Origin: Eubacteriaceae bacterium
Lineage (GTDB): Bacteria > Bacillota > Clostridia > Peptostreptococcales > Anaerovoracaceae
DNA: 55,761 nt
Reading direction: 5' to 3'
Assembly (NCBI GenBank): GCA_029012125.1
Contig: JAQXLM010000176.1
Span: 1 to 55,761 of the forward strand
Under the pieces are notes generated by a model. The model was given only the letters and a program-made list of their open reading frames with translations. It ran no database searches and was not told where the DNA came from. The translations under genes and the position numbers were made by a program. Shown piece after piece: positions 18,804 to 27,784 of this stretch. Position 1 is the stretch's first letter. Every line of letters starts with the position of its first letter.

Positions 18804-21800
18804 TCATTCGTCAGATGAAGGGGCGTCGTCATTATCGCCATCATCGGCTTCTCCGTCGTCATCATCATCTCCTGATTCAGGTAGATTGGAATCCTTATTG
18901 TCATCCGGAGTATTATCCTGATCATCCGTTTTATTATCGTCGTCAGACGACTCCTGTTTCTCCGGCTTCTGGACTACAAGGGTTTCATCCGGACTTATAG
19001 GATATTTATCAGGATTTGTATTATGCTTGTAACAGTAATACTTAGGTAATTTATCTTCTTCAGTATATGCATTTACCTTCTTAACATGAGTACAGCCCGG
19101 TGTTGCAAGATAATTTGTATCTGTACAAATCTTGATTGTCTTTTTCAGATCCTTTACATCAACCGTACCGCCTTGTGTACCGCTTATGCAGTAATCCTTA
19201 CTGTGGATAACATTGGATGGAGCTGATTTATATGAACCCTTCTTTGCTGCAGGAATCTGATCCATAATTCTTCCCCATAATCTGGCAGCATATACACTGG
19301 AGCTGGTAAGTTCAAAGTTCTGATCGTTACCGATCCACAAAGCAGCGGAATAGTTTGGAGTGAATCCGTCAAACCAGATGTCGACCTGATTATCCGTTGT
19401 ACCGGTTTTACCGCCACTCTGTACGCCGGATATTGCAGCAGGCCATCCCAATCCGCTGGTTACTACAGACTTAAGCATATCAGTCATAATCCATGCAACT
19501 CCGGAATCCAGAACTCTGTGCTTCTTGGATTTTGTCTTATTAATGATAACCTTGCCTTCATTATCTAGAACCTTTGTATATGCAGTAGTTTCATAACGTA
19601 CTCCGTTATTAGGGAAGGTAGTGTATGCACTTGCCATATCTAAAGGAGTTACACCTCTGGACATTCCACCAAGAGCAAGAGCTGCTAAGTTGTTGTCGTT
19701 TGTTTCGCCTTCAGTAACAAGTGTTGAGATACCATATTTTTCAACAAGATCCATGGAGTAATCGGTACCAACCTGCATCAGGATTTTCACTGCACAGGTA
19801 TTAAGTGATTGCTGTAAAGCAGTTCTCATGGTGACAGGCCCCACATTTCCACCGCCGGCATTGCTCGGCCATTTTTCACCGTTTATTGTAGTAGGCTCAT
19901 CTATTACAATTGAGCTTGGTGTCATGTAATTACCCCAGTATTTAGCTCCCTGTTTGTCAATTTTGTAGTTGACAAATTTATGTTTGGTGCCATTCTGTGC
20001 TTCCTCGGCACTCTGCTGAAGTGCTGCTGAGTATACACCTAAAGGTTTGATAGATGAACCCGGCTGTCTAGGACTGGTAGCTCTGTTATGAAGCTGTCTT
20101 CCGGTCGTTTTTCTTCCTCCAACCAAAGCCTTAATGTATCCTGTTGAGTTTTCAACAATGGCCATTGCAGCCTGAGGCTGAACTACCTTTTGCTCTAAAG
20201 TATATCCTTTGGATGTAAGGGATATGCTGCCGTCCTTTTTAAACTTAAAGTAGCCTTCGTAATTCTCATCCTTGAAGAAGTCTGCGGAAATAACAATATT
20301 TCCATTTTTATTCATTGTTTTGTAGTTCTGAGGAATGTTGACATATCCGCCATTAATAGAGCAGAGCTGTCCTTCTTCATCATACAGATACATTGGCTTA
20401 AATTCAATGCTGTAATCAACTTCTCCCTGTACTTCAGTGTAATAGAAGTTAAGTCTTTTGCCCGCTTTAAGTACAACGCTTCCGTCAGAACGTTTTTTTG
20501 CTTCTTTGCTTGAGAAATTCATACGACCGTTTTTATCAAAGTAGTTATCGTAATCATACAGGGCAACGCCACCGTAGGTGTTCAAGATGTTTCCTTCTGA
20601 ATCCTTAGTCGTATAGATATCAGGGAAATTACTGTTATCTTCAAACTCTTCTTCAATTACATTCTGAGCAGTTGAGTCCAGTGTTGAATAGATCTTCAAC
20701 CCGCCGTTATAAACCTTGGTGTACGCTGTGTCATAATCCCAGCCTTTTTCTTCCATTAAGTCGTCAATAACTTCACTGATTACGTAATCAGCAAAATATG
20801 CGGACTTGGAGCTTGACATATTGTAATTTGGTTTCAGGAAATCTCTCAAATTACGTTTAGAGGCTTTGTTATAAAGTTTTTCGGAAATATATCCCTGCTC
20901 CTTCATAAGAGCCAGGCATGTCATTCTACGATCGTAGCTGGCTTCATTTGCCATCCAGTAACCATCGCTGGTTTCCTTAAGAATGTTTTTATCATCCTTA
21001 TCCACATCTTCTTTATTAACAAATTCAACAAGCTGATATGTTGTCGGAGCCTGTGGCAGGGCAGCCAGTGCAACACACTGCGACAGGTTAAGATCCTTAA
21101 CATCTTTGGAGAAATATGCCTGTGCCGCAGCCTGAACTCCACTGCTGTGATAGCCGAAGTCTATAGTATTCAGATATGCAAGGAGTATTTCTTCTTTTGT
21201 AAGTTGTTTTTCCAGAACAACGGTGTAGTACGCCTCTACAATCTTACGCCTGTAATCGTGATCATAACGGGAATCTTTTAAATATAAATTTCGTGCAAGC
21301 TGCTGTGTAATTGTACTTGTACCACTTATGGCACCACCATGTATAATCTTATCTTTAATCGCTCCTATAATTCTGATAAAGTTAAAACCATGATGTTTCC
21401 AGAATGTTTTATCCTCCAGAGCAACAACTGCGTTAATAAGGTTCTTAGGGAGATCCTCATACTCAACATTGTCTCTGTTTGATTCCGAATATACAGTATC
21501 AATCTCATTTCCCTCATCATCGTAAACGATGGTGCTCTCGTTTAACAACTCATACAGGTTTTCCGGATTAATCTTAGGTGCCTTAGAAATAGTCACACCT
21601 GCGAATATTCCTACAGCTATAGCCATCACCATACCCAGGGCAATAAGAATAAGTATTATTCTCTTGAAAAGCTTTTTCTTACTGCCTTTCTTTTTCCCTT
21701 TTTTCTTATCGGGTGATTCTTCAGTTGCAGCCGGAGTAGTAGCAGTAGTAGTGTTGATAGAGCTGTTGTTAGAGCCTATTGCATGTTTACCTTTGCTTTT

Positions 21801-21821
21801 TTTGTTCTTATCGCTACGCAT
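18804..21821 (-). CDS. Class A penicillin-binding protein (PBP1A type)
   Basis: Bifunctional peptidoglycan synthase of about 1005 residues. A Lys/Ser-rich cytosolic N-terminus is followed by one membrane anchor (about residues 50-75). The GT51 glycosyltransferase domain follows, with EDKTFWKHHGF (catalytic Glu) and STITQQLARN. The transpeptidase domain has SSIKPLG (serine and lysine of SxxK), SLN and KTGTT. The C-terminal 50 residues are a very acidic low-complexity tail. I prefer ATG 21821, which is 10 bases after AAAGGG; an ATG 9 bases further upstream is too close to that site. It stands alone between a terminator and comEC. Confidence 0.94.
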   Translation of the reverse strand: MRSDKNKKSKGKHAIGSNNSSINTTTATTPAATEESPDKKKGKKKGSKKKLFKRIILILIALGMVMAIAVGIFAGVTISKAPKINPENLYELLNESTIVYDDEGNEIDTVYSESNRDNVEYEDLPKNLINAVVALEDKTFWKHHGFNFIRIIGAIKDKIIHGGAISGTSTITQQLARNLYLKDSRYDHDYRRKIVEAYYTVVLEKQLTKEEILLAYLNTIDFGYHSSGVQAAAQAYFSKDVKDLNLSQCVALAALPQAPTTYQLVEFVNKEDVDKDDKNILKETSDGYWMANEASYDRRMTCLALMKEQGYISEKLYNKASKRNLRDFLKPNYNMSSSKSAYFADYVISEVIDDLMEEKGWDYDTAYTKVYNGGLKIYSTLDSTAQNVIEEEFEDNSNFPDIYTTKDSEGNILNTYGGVALYDYDNYFDKNGRMNFSSKEAKKRSDGSVVLKAGKRLNFYYTEVQGEVDYSIEFKPMYLYDEEGQLCSINGGYVNIPQNYKTMNKNGNIVISADFFKDENYEGYFKFKKDGSISLTSKGYTLEQKVVQPQAAMAIVENSTGYIKALVGGRKTTGRQLHNRATSPRQPGSSIKPLGVYSAALQQSAEEAQNGTKHKFVNYKIDKQGAKYWGNYMTPSSIVIDEPTTINGEKWPSNAGGGNVGPVTMRTALQQSLNTCAVKILMQVGTDYSMDLVEKYGISTLVTEGETNDNNLAALALGGMSRGVTPLDMASAYTTFPNNGVRYETTAYTKVLDNEGKVIINKTKSKKHRVLDSGVAWIMTDMLKSVVTSGLGWPAAISGVQSGGKTGTTDNQVDIWFDGFTPNYSAALWIGNDQNFELTSSSVYAARLWGRIMDQIPAAKKGSYKSAPSNVIHSKDYCISGTQGGTVDVKDLKKTIKICTDTNYLATPGCTHVKKVNAYTEEDKLPKYYCYKHNTNPDKYPISPDETLVVQKPEKQESSDDDNKTDDQDNTPDDNKDSNLPESGDDDDDGEADDGDNDDAPSSDE

Positions 21822-21860
21822 CTGTAACATACCCTTTCTTAAAAGTTTAAAATCTATATC

Positions 21861-21866
21861 ATTATA
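21861..21866 (-). promoter_or_regulatory. Candidate -10 element for the PBP gene
   Basis: TATAAT on the minus strand about 40 bases upstream of the start; a second TATAAT-like hexamer lies a few bases further upstream. No good -35 is seen at standard spacing. Confidence 0.35.
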
Positions 21867-21920
21867 CCATAAATTATAGGCAAAAGTAAGATAATTTATA
21901 TATAATTAGACATTTTTGCA

Positions 21921-21949
21921 TTTACAGCAAAACACAAAAATGGTATATT
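21921..21949 (+). promoter_or_regulatory. Putative sigma-A promoter of comEC
   Basis: TTTACA at 21921-21926, a 17-base spacer and TATATT at 21944-21949. It implies a transcript start near 21956, which rules out longer in-frame starts for comEC at 21916 and 21940. Confidence 0.6.
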
Positions 21950-21987
21950 ATGTAAACAAAGCGCTACTATCGAATAATAAAGTAAAT

Positions 21988-24066
21988 ATGAGAAGAAAAC
22001 TGTTTATTGGAGTACTTTTATTCGCTCTGGGAATTATCACGATGTATGCATATCAGAGCCGGACAGAAAACAGTTCCATGGAGTTTTATATCGGACAGGA
22101 GGTCTCCATCTCAGGCAAAATCCTTGAGCTTGAGAGGAAAGATGAAAAATACTATAGAATACTCCTTAAAACGGGAAATTGCCGTATACTTTGCTCATAT
22201 TTTAATGAGCTTACGGACTACGAAGATCTTTTGTTTTCAAAGGTAACTGTATGCGGAACAGTGAGTAAACCTGACGAATCGTCAAATCCCAGAACATTTG
22301 ACTATTCTTCATATTTAAAAAGCAGGGGGATCCATTATGTTGCCGTAATTAATCAATTGGAAGCTAATCACTCTGCCATAAAGACTTACGACAGACTAAG
22401 ACTTTATGTTTTTAAAAAAAGAGAAAGCTTTATCCGAAGGCTTTGTCTTTCAGACAAAGGAGAGTTTTTTCTGAAGGGAGTACTCTTCGGCGACACAAGT
22501 GACTTCGATGAAAATGTATATGAGGAATTTCGGCAGAACTCCACTGCACATATTCTTGCAGTAAGCGGACTGCATCTGGGGGTTCTTTACTCGTTGTATA
22601 AACTTATTCAGAAAAAGAAGAACAATAAGTTTATCACAATCCTGTTTTTGCTGACTATCGTAATCTACGGAACCGTAACTCAATGGTCTGTTTCAGTCAC
22701 AAGAGCTTCTGTACTTATATTTCTTGCAGTTTTGGGAAATGAAACAGACAGACGCTATGATCTTCTGACAGCAATCGCCTTAATAGCTGCGGCACTTTTG
22801 ATATATAATCCGTATGTTTTCTTAGGAGCCGGATTTCAGATGTCTTTTCTTGCTGTAACTTCAATTGGTTTTTTTACTCCATACCTGGAAAGAAGAACCG
22901 GGTCTTCTCTTTCGGGAGCATTAGCTGTTCAAATCGGAATGATTCCATATATGATTTACAATTTTAACGGTATCTCCATTATAGGCCTGCTGACAAACAT
23001 ACCGGTTATTTATCTGGTATCACTGATTGTACCAATAGGCGTCTGCAGCTTTTTTATTTTTTTACTCTCAGGTGCCATTATCCCCTTGTTTCCATCTGCA
23101 CTGGATGGATTATCAAAACTCACAATGGGGATAAATCATTTCATTTCCCGGTTTGAAATATTCTACAGAGAGATTCCGTCAATGAAAATCTGGATGTTGA
23201 TTCTCATATACGGATTTATGTTTCTGTTATCATCAGAATATTTTCTCATATGCAGAAGCAGAAAGCATTACAGGAAGATTCTGATTTCTGTTCTTATAAT
23301 CTGTCTGCTGTCTTTCGGGGGATATCTGACTGACAGAAAAGAATTCGATCGATCATCCATGGTATTTCTTGATGTGGGTCAGGGTGATTGCCTTCATATT
23401 AAAAGCAGTAGAGGAGTAAGCATTCTCATTGATGGCGGAGGAAACAAGAACTATAACGTGGGAGCAAAAACGCTGAAACCTTACCTGCTGAAAAACGGAT
23501 TTAATCATGTTGACCTGGCTATTGCCACTCATCTGCATACAGATCACTACCTGGGGCTTGAACAGTTGTCTGAGTGCTTTGATGTTGAGAAAGTTATAAC
23601 AGAAGGAAAGGCTGGGGACAGGATAGAACTTGATAACGGAGATTATATTCAGGTGTTATATCCTTTTGAAAGAATTGAAGGAGTAGATGATGAAAACACA
23701 AACTCAATGGTGTTCAAGGTTTCTGTAAAGGGTGTGACGGCAATGATAACAGGAGATATTACTGAGATAGCGGAGGGACAGCTTGTGGAAAGGTACAGAG
23801 AGACAGATACTTTAAAATGTGATATCCTGAAAATTGCTCATCATGGCAGTAGATACAGCAGCAGTGATTCTTTCATTGATGCGGTTAACCCAAAGGTGGC
23901 AGTTATTTCAGTGGGAAAGAATAACTACGGTCATCCGGAGCAGGTAGTTTTGGACAAGCTTGAAAAACGAGGAATAGAAATATTCAGAACAGATTATGAC
24001 GGAGCAGTGGGAATTGAGATAAAGAAAGAAAAATTCACCGTACATACGTGGAAGGATAGAAAATAG
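21988..24066 (+). CDS. comEC: DNA internalization protein ComEC/Rec2
   Basis: Polytopic channel protein for single-stranded DNA uptake during transformation. At 692 residues it has the full three-part layout. An N-terminal membrane-anchored OB-like region is followed by the competence domain with about ten membrane segments (VSGLHLGVLYSL is a hallmark). The C-terminal part is a metallo-beta-lactamase-like domain (THLHTDHYLGL, AHHGSRYSS, GHPEQ). ATG 21988 is chosen because the promoter lies downstream of longer candidates; no strong ribosome site is visible. No other competence gene is in the window, so competence itself is not shown. Confidence 0.92.
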   Translation: MRRKLFIGVLLFALGIITMYAYQSRTENSSMEFYIGQEVSISGKILELERKDEKYYRILLKTGNCRILCSYFNELTDYEDLLFSKVTVCGTVSKPDESSNPRTFDYSSYLKSRGIHYVAVINQLEANHSAIKTYDRLRLYVFKKRESFIRRLCLSDKGEFFLKGVLFGDTSDFDENVYEEFRQNSTAHILAVSGLHLGVLYSLYKLIQKKKNNKFITILFLLTIVIYGTVTQWSVSVTRASVLIFLAVLGNETDRRYDLLTAIALIAAALLIYNPYVFLGAGFQMSFLAVTSIGFFTPYLERRTGSSLSGALAVQIGMIPYMIYNFNGISIIGLLTNIPVIYLVSLIVPIGVCSFFIFLLSGAIIPLFPSALDGLSKLTMGINHFISRFEIFYREIPSMKIWMLILIYGFMFLLSSEYFLICRSRKHYRKILISVLIICLLSFGGYLTDRKEFDRSSMVFLDVGQGDCLHIKSSRGVSILIDGGGNKNYNVGAKTLKPYLLKNGFNHVDLAIATHLHTDHYLGLEQLSECFDVEKVITEGKAGDRIELDNGDYIQVLYPFERIEGVDDENTNSMVFKVSVKGVTAMITGDITEIAEGQLVERYRETDTLKCDILKIAHHGSRYSSSDSFIDAVNPKVAVISVGKNNYGHPEQVVLDKLEKRGIEIFRTDYDGAVGIEIKKEKFTVHTWKDRK

Positions 24067-24136
24067 GGGCCCGTGTCATATGGTGACGTGTCTTCCTTGA
24101 AAAAAGGTTAAAATAAGGTTAAAATATAATCGTAAG

Positions 24137-24153
24137 AGACAAATAATTTGTCT
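24137..24153. promoter_or_regulatory. Perfect dyad upstream of holA
   Basis: AGACAAAT and its exact complement ATTTGTCT flank one central A. The dyad begins 7 bases after a TATAAT (24125-24130), about where transcription would start, so it could be an operator. No regulator is assigned. Confidence 0.4.
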
Positions 24154-24183
24154 AAAATAATGAGAAGAGGAAAACAGAGCAAA

Positions 24184-25233
24184 ATGAACAGAAAGAAATC
24201 TGAAAAGCATGCTTTTCAGCAGTTTGCAGAAGATATAAAGACAGATAATATCAGCAACGTTATGCTGATGTATGGAGTTGAACAGTATCTGATAAAATGG
24301 GCAGTTGACTCTTTGATAAATAAATATGTTAATCCTGCTACTGTTTCTATGGATTACGTTTTGCTTGACGAAGAGCACGCATCCTGTGATGAGATAATAG
24401 AAGCATGTGAGACTTTTTCCATGTTCTCAGAAAAGAGAATAGTTTGGGTAAGAAATTTCAAACCTTTGACAAGTGATAGTCCCAGAGGCTACCAGAAAAA
24501 AGATTTGGAAAGATTAATCGAATATCTTGAATCTTCTAACCAGGGCACCATAGTTGTTTTTTCTGGGGATGAAATTAAAGATAGTACGCTTATTGTTAAG
24601 GCATTGAAGAAAAACGGCAAAACCTATGATTTTGATAAGCTCGGAAAAGGAGAGCTTACCTCATTTGCGAGAAAGAGATTCAGAGCGGCAGGAATAGACA
24701 TAAGTCCGGCAATTCTGGCACAGCTTATAGATATTACAGGATACAATAACAGAGAAAGTGACTATAGGTTATATAATTTTGAAAACGATATAGCAAAGAT
24801 AATTGCGCTGAGCGATGGAATCAGAATTACCGAAAGAGATCTTATGGAAGCGGTGAGTGGAGATATGGATACTTTTATCTTCGATATGCTTGACGGAATA
24901 GTTGCCAATCAGAAAGACAAGGCCTTTTCTGTTTTGCATAATATGCTTCATTCAGGACAGGATGCTTTTTCCATTATTGGCTCTATCGCTTCTCAGTTTG
25001 AACTAATGCTTTCAATCAGGCAGTTGAGAGAAGACGGAATGGATCTAAAAGGAATTCACAGCAGATTAGGTGGAAGTGAATTCAGAATAAAAAAACTTCT
25101 TCCTTATACAAACCGTTATTCAGTGGAGAAGCTGAAAAAAGCTCTATCTTCAATTTACGAAGTGGACAGAAGCATTAAAACAGGCTTACTTTCGGACGAA
25201 CTGGCGTTGGAGATTTTTATCGCCGGAATATAG
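24184..25233 (+). CDS. holA: DNA polymerase III delta subunit
   Basis: Clamp-loader subunit that opens the sliding clamp. The roughly 349-residue protein has the family opening LMYGVEQYLIKWAV, the AAA+-like middle (FSEKRIVWVRNF, VVFSGDEIKDSTL) and the helical collar domain (LMEAVSGDMDTFIFDMLDGI, LRQLREDG-like positions). I prefer ATG 24184, which has GAGG about 12 bases upstream; ATG 24160 is an alternative. comEC then holA is the usual Firmicutes order; the rpsT gene that often follows holA is not here. Confidence 0.92.
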   Translation: MNRKKSEKHAFQQFAEDIKTDNISNVMLMYGVEQYLIKWAVDSLINKYVNPATVSMDYVLLDEEHASCDEIIEACETFSMFSEKRIVWVRNFKPLTSDSPRGYQKKDLERLIEYLESSNQGTIVVFSGDEIKDSTLIVKALKKNGKTYDFDKLGKGELTSFARKRFRAAGIDISPAILAQLIDITGYNNRESDYRLYNFENDIAKIIALSDGIRITERDLMEAVSGDMDTFIFDMLDGIVANQKDKAFSVLHNMLHSGQDAFSIIGSIASQFELMLSIRQLREDGMDLKGIHSRLGGSEFRIKKLLPYTNRYSVEKLKKALSSIYEVDRSIKTGLLSDELALEIFIAGI

Positions 25234-25245
25234 TTGGATGGATAT

Positions 25246-25473
25246 TTATTCACAATACTTATATGAGCTTGCAAATGACTGAATAACTCATGATAACATG
25301 TGGATAACTTTAGTGTTGACAAATGCGAAAAGCTGTGCAATCATTGGAAACACTGGCTTATAGACATAATAATTATCCACATCATACCGTGCATTAAATT
25401 GTATACGATTTGGCATTTTATGTGAAGAAGATGTGCAAAGGTGTAAATTCGAACATTTAACGAGTGTGGAAAA
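25246..25473. promoter_or_regulatory. DnaA-box cluster in the holA-recN intergenic region
   Basis: Three exact matches to TTATNCACA occur within 136 bases: TTATTCACA at 25246-25254 (plus), TTATCCACA at 25299-25307 (minus) and TTATCCACA at 25373-25381 (plus). Two one-mismatch boxes follow on the minus strand: TTCTTCACA at 25421-25429 and TTTTCCACA at 25465-25473. The 295-base stretch holds no gene I can support. It may be a DnaA-titration or regulatory site; it is unlikely to be oriC because dnaA and dnaN are absent. Confidence 0.7.
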
Positions 25474-25487
25474 GTATAGCATAAAAA

Positions 25488-25530
25488 TGACCCTTGTCGA
25501 CAAGTATCGACAAGGGTCAAAATATTTTTT
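25488..25530. terminator. Bidirectional terminator between holA and recN
   Basis: A perfect 13-bp inverted repeat (25488-25500 and 25507-25519) with a 6-base loop. A T-run follows on the plus strand (25525-25530) and AAAAA precedes it, giving a U-tract on the minus strand too. It terminates the convergent holA and recN transcripts. Confidence 0.88.
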
Positions 25531-27148
25531 AGCTTGATGCATCCAGCAATTCACGGGCACTCTTTCTGGTCGTTTCAGTGATGTTTTCTCCTCCCAGCAA
25601 TCTTGCTATTTCATCTGTTATTTCCTCACTGTGAAGACGTTCAACCCTGGTATAGGTTTTATCTTCAACAACTTCCTTGAATATTCGGAAGTGGGCATAT
25701 CCCTTTGCCGCAATCTGAGGCAGGTGAGTAATGCAGATTATCTGATGATGTTTAGAAATCTCACGCAGCTTGCGTCCTACAATGCTTGCAGTAATGCCGC
25801 TTATTCCTGCGTCAATTTCATCAAAGATCATTGTCGGAATATTGTCATAATTGCCTGTAATATTCTTTATGGCAAGCATTATTCTTGATATTTCACCACC
25901 TGATGCAATCTTGGTAAGAGGCTTTAGTGGCTCTCCTTTATTGGTTGTAATTAGAATTTCCACCATGTCATTGCCGTTAGGACCTGTTTCCTGAAGTTCC
26001 TTAAATTCTATGGAAAGCTCAGCCCCATCAAAGTTTAAATCATGGAGTTCCTTTTCAATGGAAGTCTCCAGTTCTGCGGCACTTTTCTTTCGTGCCTCAG
26101 TTAAAAGTGATGCCTTTTCTTTCATCTTATCGTATGCCAGGTTGGCTTCACGAGAAAGGCTTTCTTTCAGCTCATCCATATTTTCTATTTCAGACAGAAG
26201 GGTCTGAATTTTTTCTTTGTATTCCAGCACCTCTTCAATGGTAGAACCGTATTTTTTCTTCAGTTTCTCTATAGTATCTAATCTGGCAATGGCTTCATCC
26301 AGCTCCTGTGGAGAGAAGGTGATTCTTTCTTTAATATCACGCAGTCCGGAGCTGATGTCTTCAAAGCGATAGAATACATCAGCAAAATCCTCTGCAACCT
26401 TTTCCAGCTCCGCGGTGTAGCCTGAAACCTTCTGAAGGGAATTCAATCCATAGCTGAGAGCTGAAATAATTCCGCTGTCGCTATCATTTAGAAGAGAGTA
26501 GGTACCTTCAACCGCAGCATAAATCTTCTCACCGTTTTGCAGCAATGAAATTCTGTCTTCCAGCTCCTTATCCTCATTTATCCTTAGATTGGCGGAACTG
26601 ATTTCTCCAACTTCAAAACGGTAAAAGTCCTGCTTCTTTATATTGTCAGCCTCCGCTGACAGGATAGCTCTTAGCTTTCCGGAAATCTCCCTGTATTCCT
26701 CATATGACTTAATAAAATCATTCTTAATAGGGTCTATGGCTGCGCTATGGAATTTATCCACGATATTAATATGATTATCACTGTTTAGGAGAGACTGGTT
26801 GTCATATTGTCCGTGAATATCTGCAAGTCTGCGACAGACTTCCGTAAGTTCTCCAAGGGTTACTATCTGTCCGTTTAGTCTGCATAGATTTTTTCCTGAA
26901 GCTGAGACCTCTCGTGTGATGACGAATTCCTCGCCGTCAAGATCTCCTACAAGCTGAACTATGGCTTTGTCTGATCCATATCTTACAAATGTAGAATCAG
27001 CCCTGCTCCCAAGAGCAAGGCTGATAGCCTCAATTACAATTGATTTACCACTTCCGGTTTCACCTGTAATGATATTCAATCCGCTTTCAAAGTCAATCTC
27101 AGTATTCTCAATAATAGCAAAATTGTTAATACTAATATGATTTATCAT
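25529..27148 (-). CDS. recN: DNA repair protein RecN
   Basis: SMC-like ATPase recruited early to double-strand breaks. The 539 residues show the N-terminal ATPase half with GETGSGKSIVIEAI (Walker A). A coiled-coil middle (about residues 150-370) follows. The C-terminal half has KIASGGEISR (signature) and MIFDEIDAGISG (Walker B); CITHLPQIA is the switch His region. Slightly shorter than the B. subtilis protein. Its ATG overlaps the argR stop by 4 bases, so the two are translationally coupled, a common pair. Confidence 0.96.
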   Translation of the reverse strand: MINHISINNFAIIENTEIDFESGLNIITGETGSGKSIVIEAISLALGSRADSTFVRYGSDKAIVQLVGDLDGEEFVITREVSASGKNLCRLNGQIVTLGELTEVCRRLADIHGQYDNQSLLNSDNHINIVDKFHSAAIDPIKNDFIKSYEEYREISGKLRAILSAEADNIKKQDFYRFEVGEISSANLRINEDKELEDRISLLQNGEKIYAAVEGTYSLLNDSDSGIISALSYGLNSLQKVSGYTAELEKVAEDFADVFYRFEDISSGLRDIKERITFSPQELDEAIARLDTIEKLKKKYGSTIEEVLEYKEKIQTLLSEIENMDELKESLSREANLAYDKMKEKASLLTEARKKSAAELETSIEKELHDLNFDGAELSIEFKELQETGPNGNDMVEILITTNKGEPLKPLTKIASGGEISRIMLAIKNITGNYDNIPTMIFDEIDAGISGITASIVGRKLREISKHHQIICITHLPQIAAKGYAHFRIFKEVVEDKTYTRVERLHSEEITDEIARLLGGENITETTRKSARELLDASS

Positions 27149-27612
27149 AAATTCTTAGCCCTCATAATTAACATTTCGTTAAATATTGAAAGTATTCCTT
27201 CTACGTTATCCTCGTGATCAACAATAATAAGTAAGGTATTATCTCCGGCAATAGAACCAACTACGTGTGGAAGTCCGATACAGTCAATAGCTTCTCCGGC
27301 AGCAGGTCCGCATCCGGAAAGTGTTTTAACTACAATTAAATTCTGCGCGGACGTAAAGGATGTAATTGTTTCTCTGAAAATTTTAACAAACCTATCGGAA
27401 ATAGGGGTATCCTTACTTGTACTTACAGCATATTTATACTTACCGGTAGCTGAAAGAGTTTTAACTAGCTGAAGTTCCTTGATGTCTCTCGAAATTGTGG
27501 CTTGAGTAACATCGAAACCTTCTTCCTTAAGCATTGCAACAAGTCTGTCCTGAGTTTCTATGTCATTGTTTGCAATTAGCTCCAATATCTTGTTCTGTCT
27601 TGAATAACGCAT
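27145..27612 (-). CDS. argR: Arginine repressor ArgR
   Basis: Transcriptional regulator of arginine synthesis and breakdown. The 155 residues comprise an N-terminal winged helix (TQATISRDIKELQL, recognition helix) and a C-terminal hexamerisation and arginine-binding domain (GSIAGDNTLLIIV). Length is normal. AGGAG precedes the start. It is divergent from ruvC across 172 bases; a -10-like TATAAT lies on its side (27662-27667). No clear ARG box was seen in this gap. Confidence 0.96.
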   Translation of the reverse strand: MRYSRQNKILELIANNDIETQDRLVAMLKEEGFDVTQATISRDIKELQLVKTLSATGKYKYAVSTSKDTPISDRFVKIFRETITSFTSAQNLIVVKTLSGCGPAAGEAIDCIGLPHVVGSIAGDNTLLIIVDHEDNVEGILSIFNEMLIMRAKNL

Positions 27613-27715
27613 TACTCATATCTCCTTCTAATTAGCAAATGTTCTATATATATCTATACAAATTATAACATATATTTTCAAATAATAAAACAATTTGTTA
27701 TTAAATTTCAACAGA

Positions 27716-27744
27716 TAGACAAACAAATGTTCTTGTGGTATACT
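27716..27744 (+). promoter_or_regulatory. Putative ruvC promoter with LexA-like site
   Basis: TAGACA at 27716-27721, a 17-base spacer and TATACT at 27739-27744. The spacer region holds AAACAAATGTTC (27721-27732), one mismatch from the GAAC-N4-GTTC SOS-box core used by Gram-positive LexA. Repression by LexA is an inference. Confidence 0.5.
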
Positions 27745-27784
27745 TATGAAAGTATGGATATAATCGTAAATGAGGTAATTATTA

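Noticed and set aside
21916-21987. Longer ComEC starting at TTG 21916 or ATG 21940
   Set aside because: A well-spaced promoter (21921-21949) overlaps these codons, so the transcript would begin downstream of them.
24066-24100. Terminator after comEC
   Set aside because: The possible 7-bp stem relies on G-T pairs and is not followed by a T-run.
25234-25528. Chromosomal replication origin
   Set aside because: DnaA boxes are present but dnaA, dnaN and a clear unwinding element are not, so a secondary DnaA-binding site is more likely.
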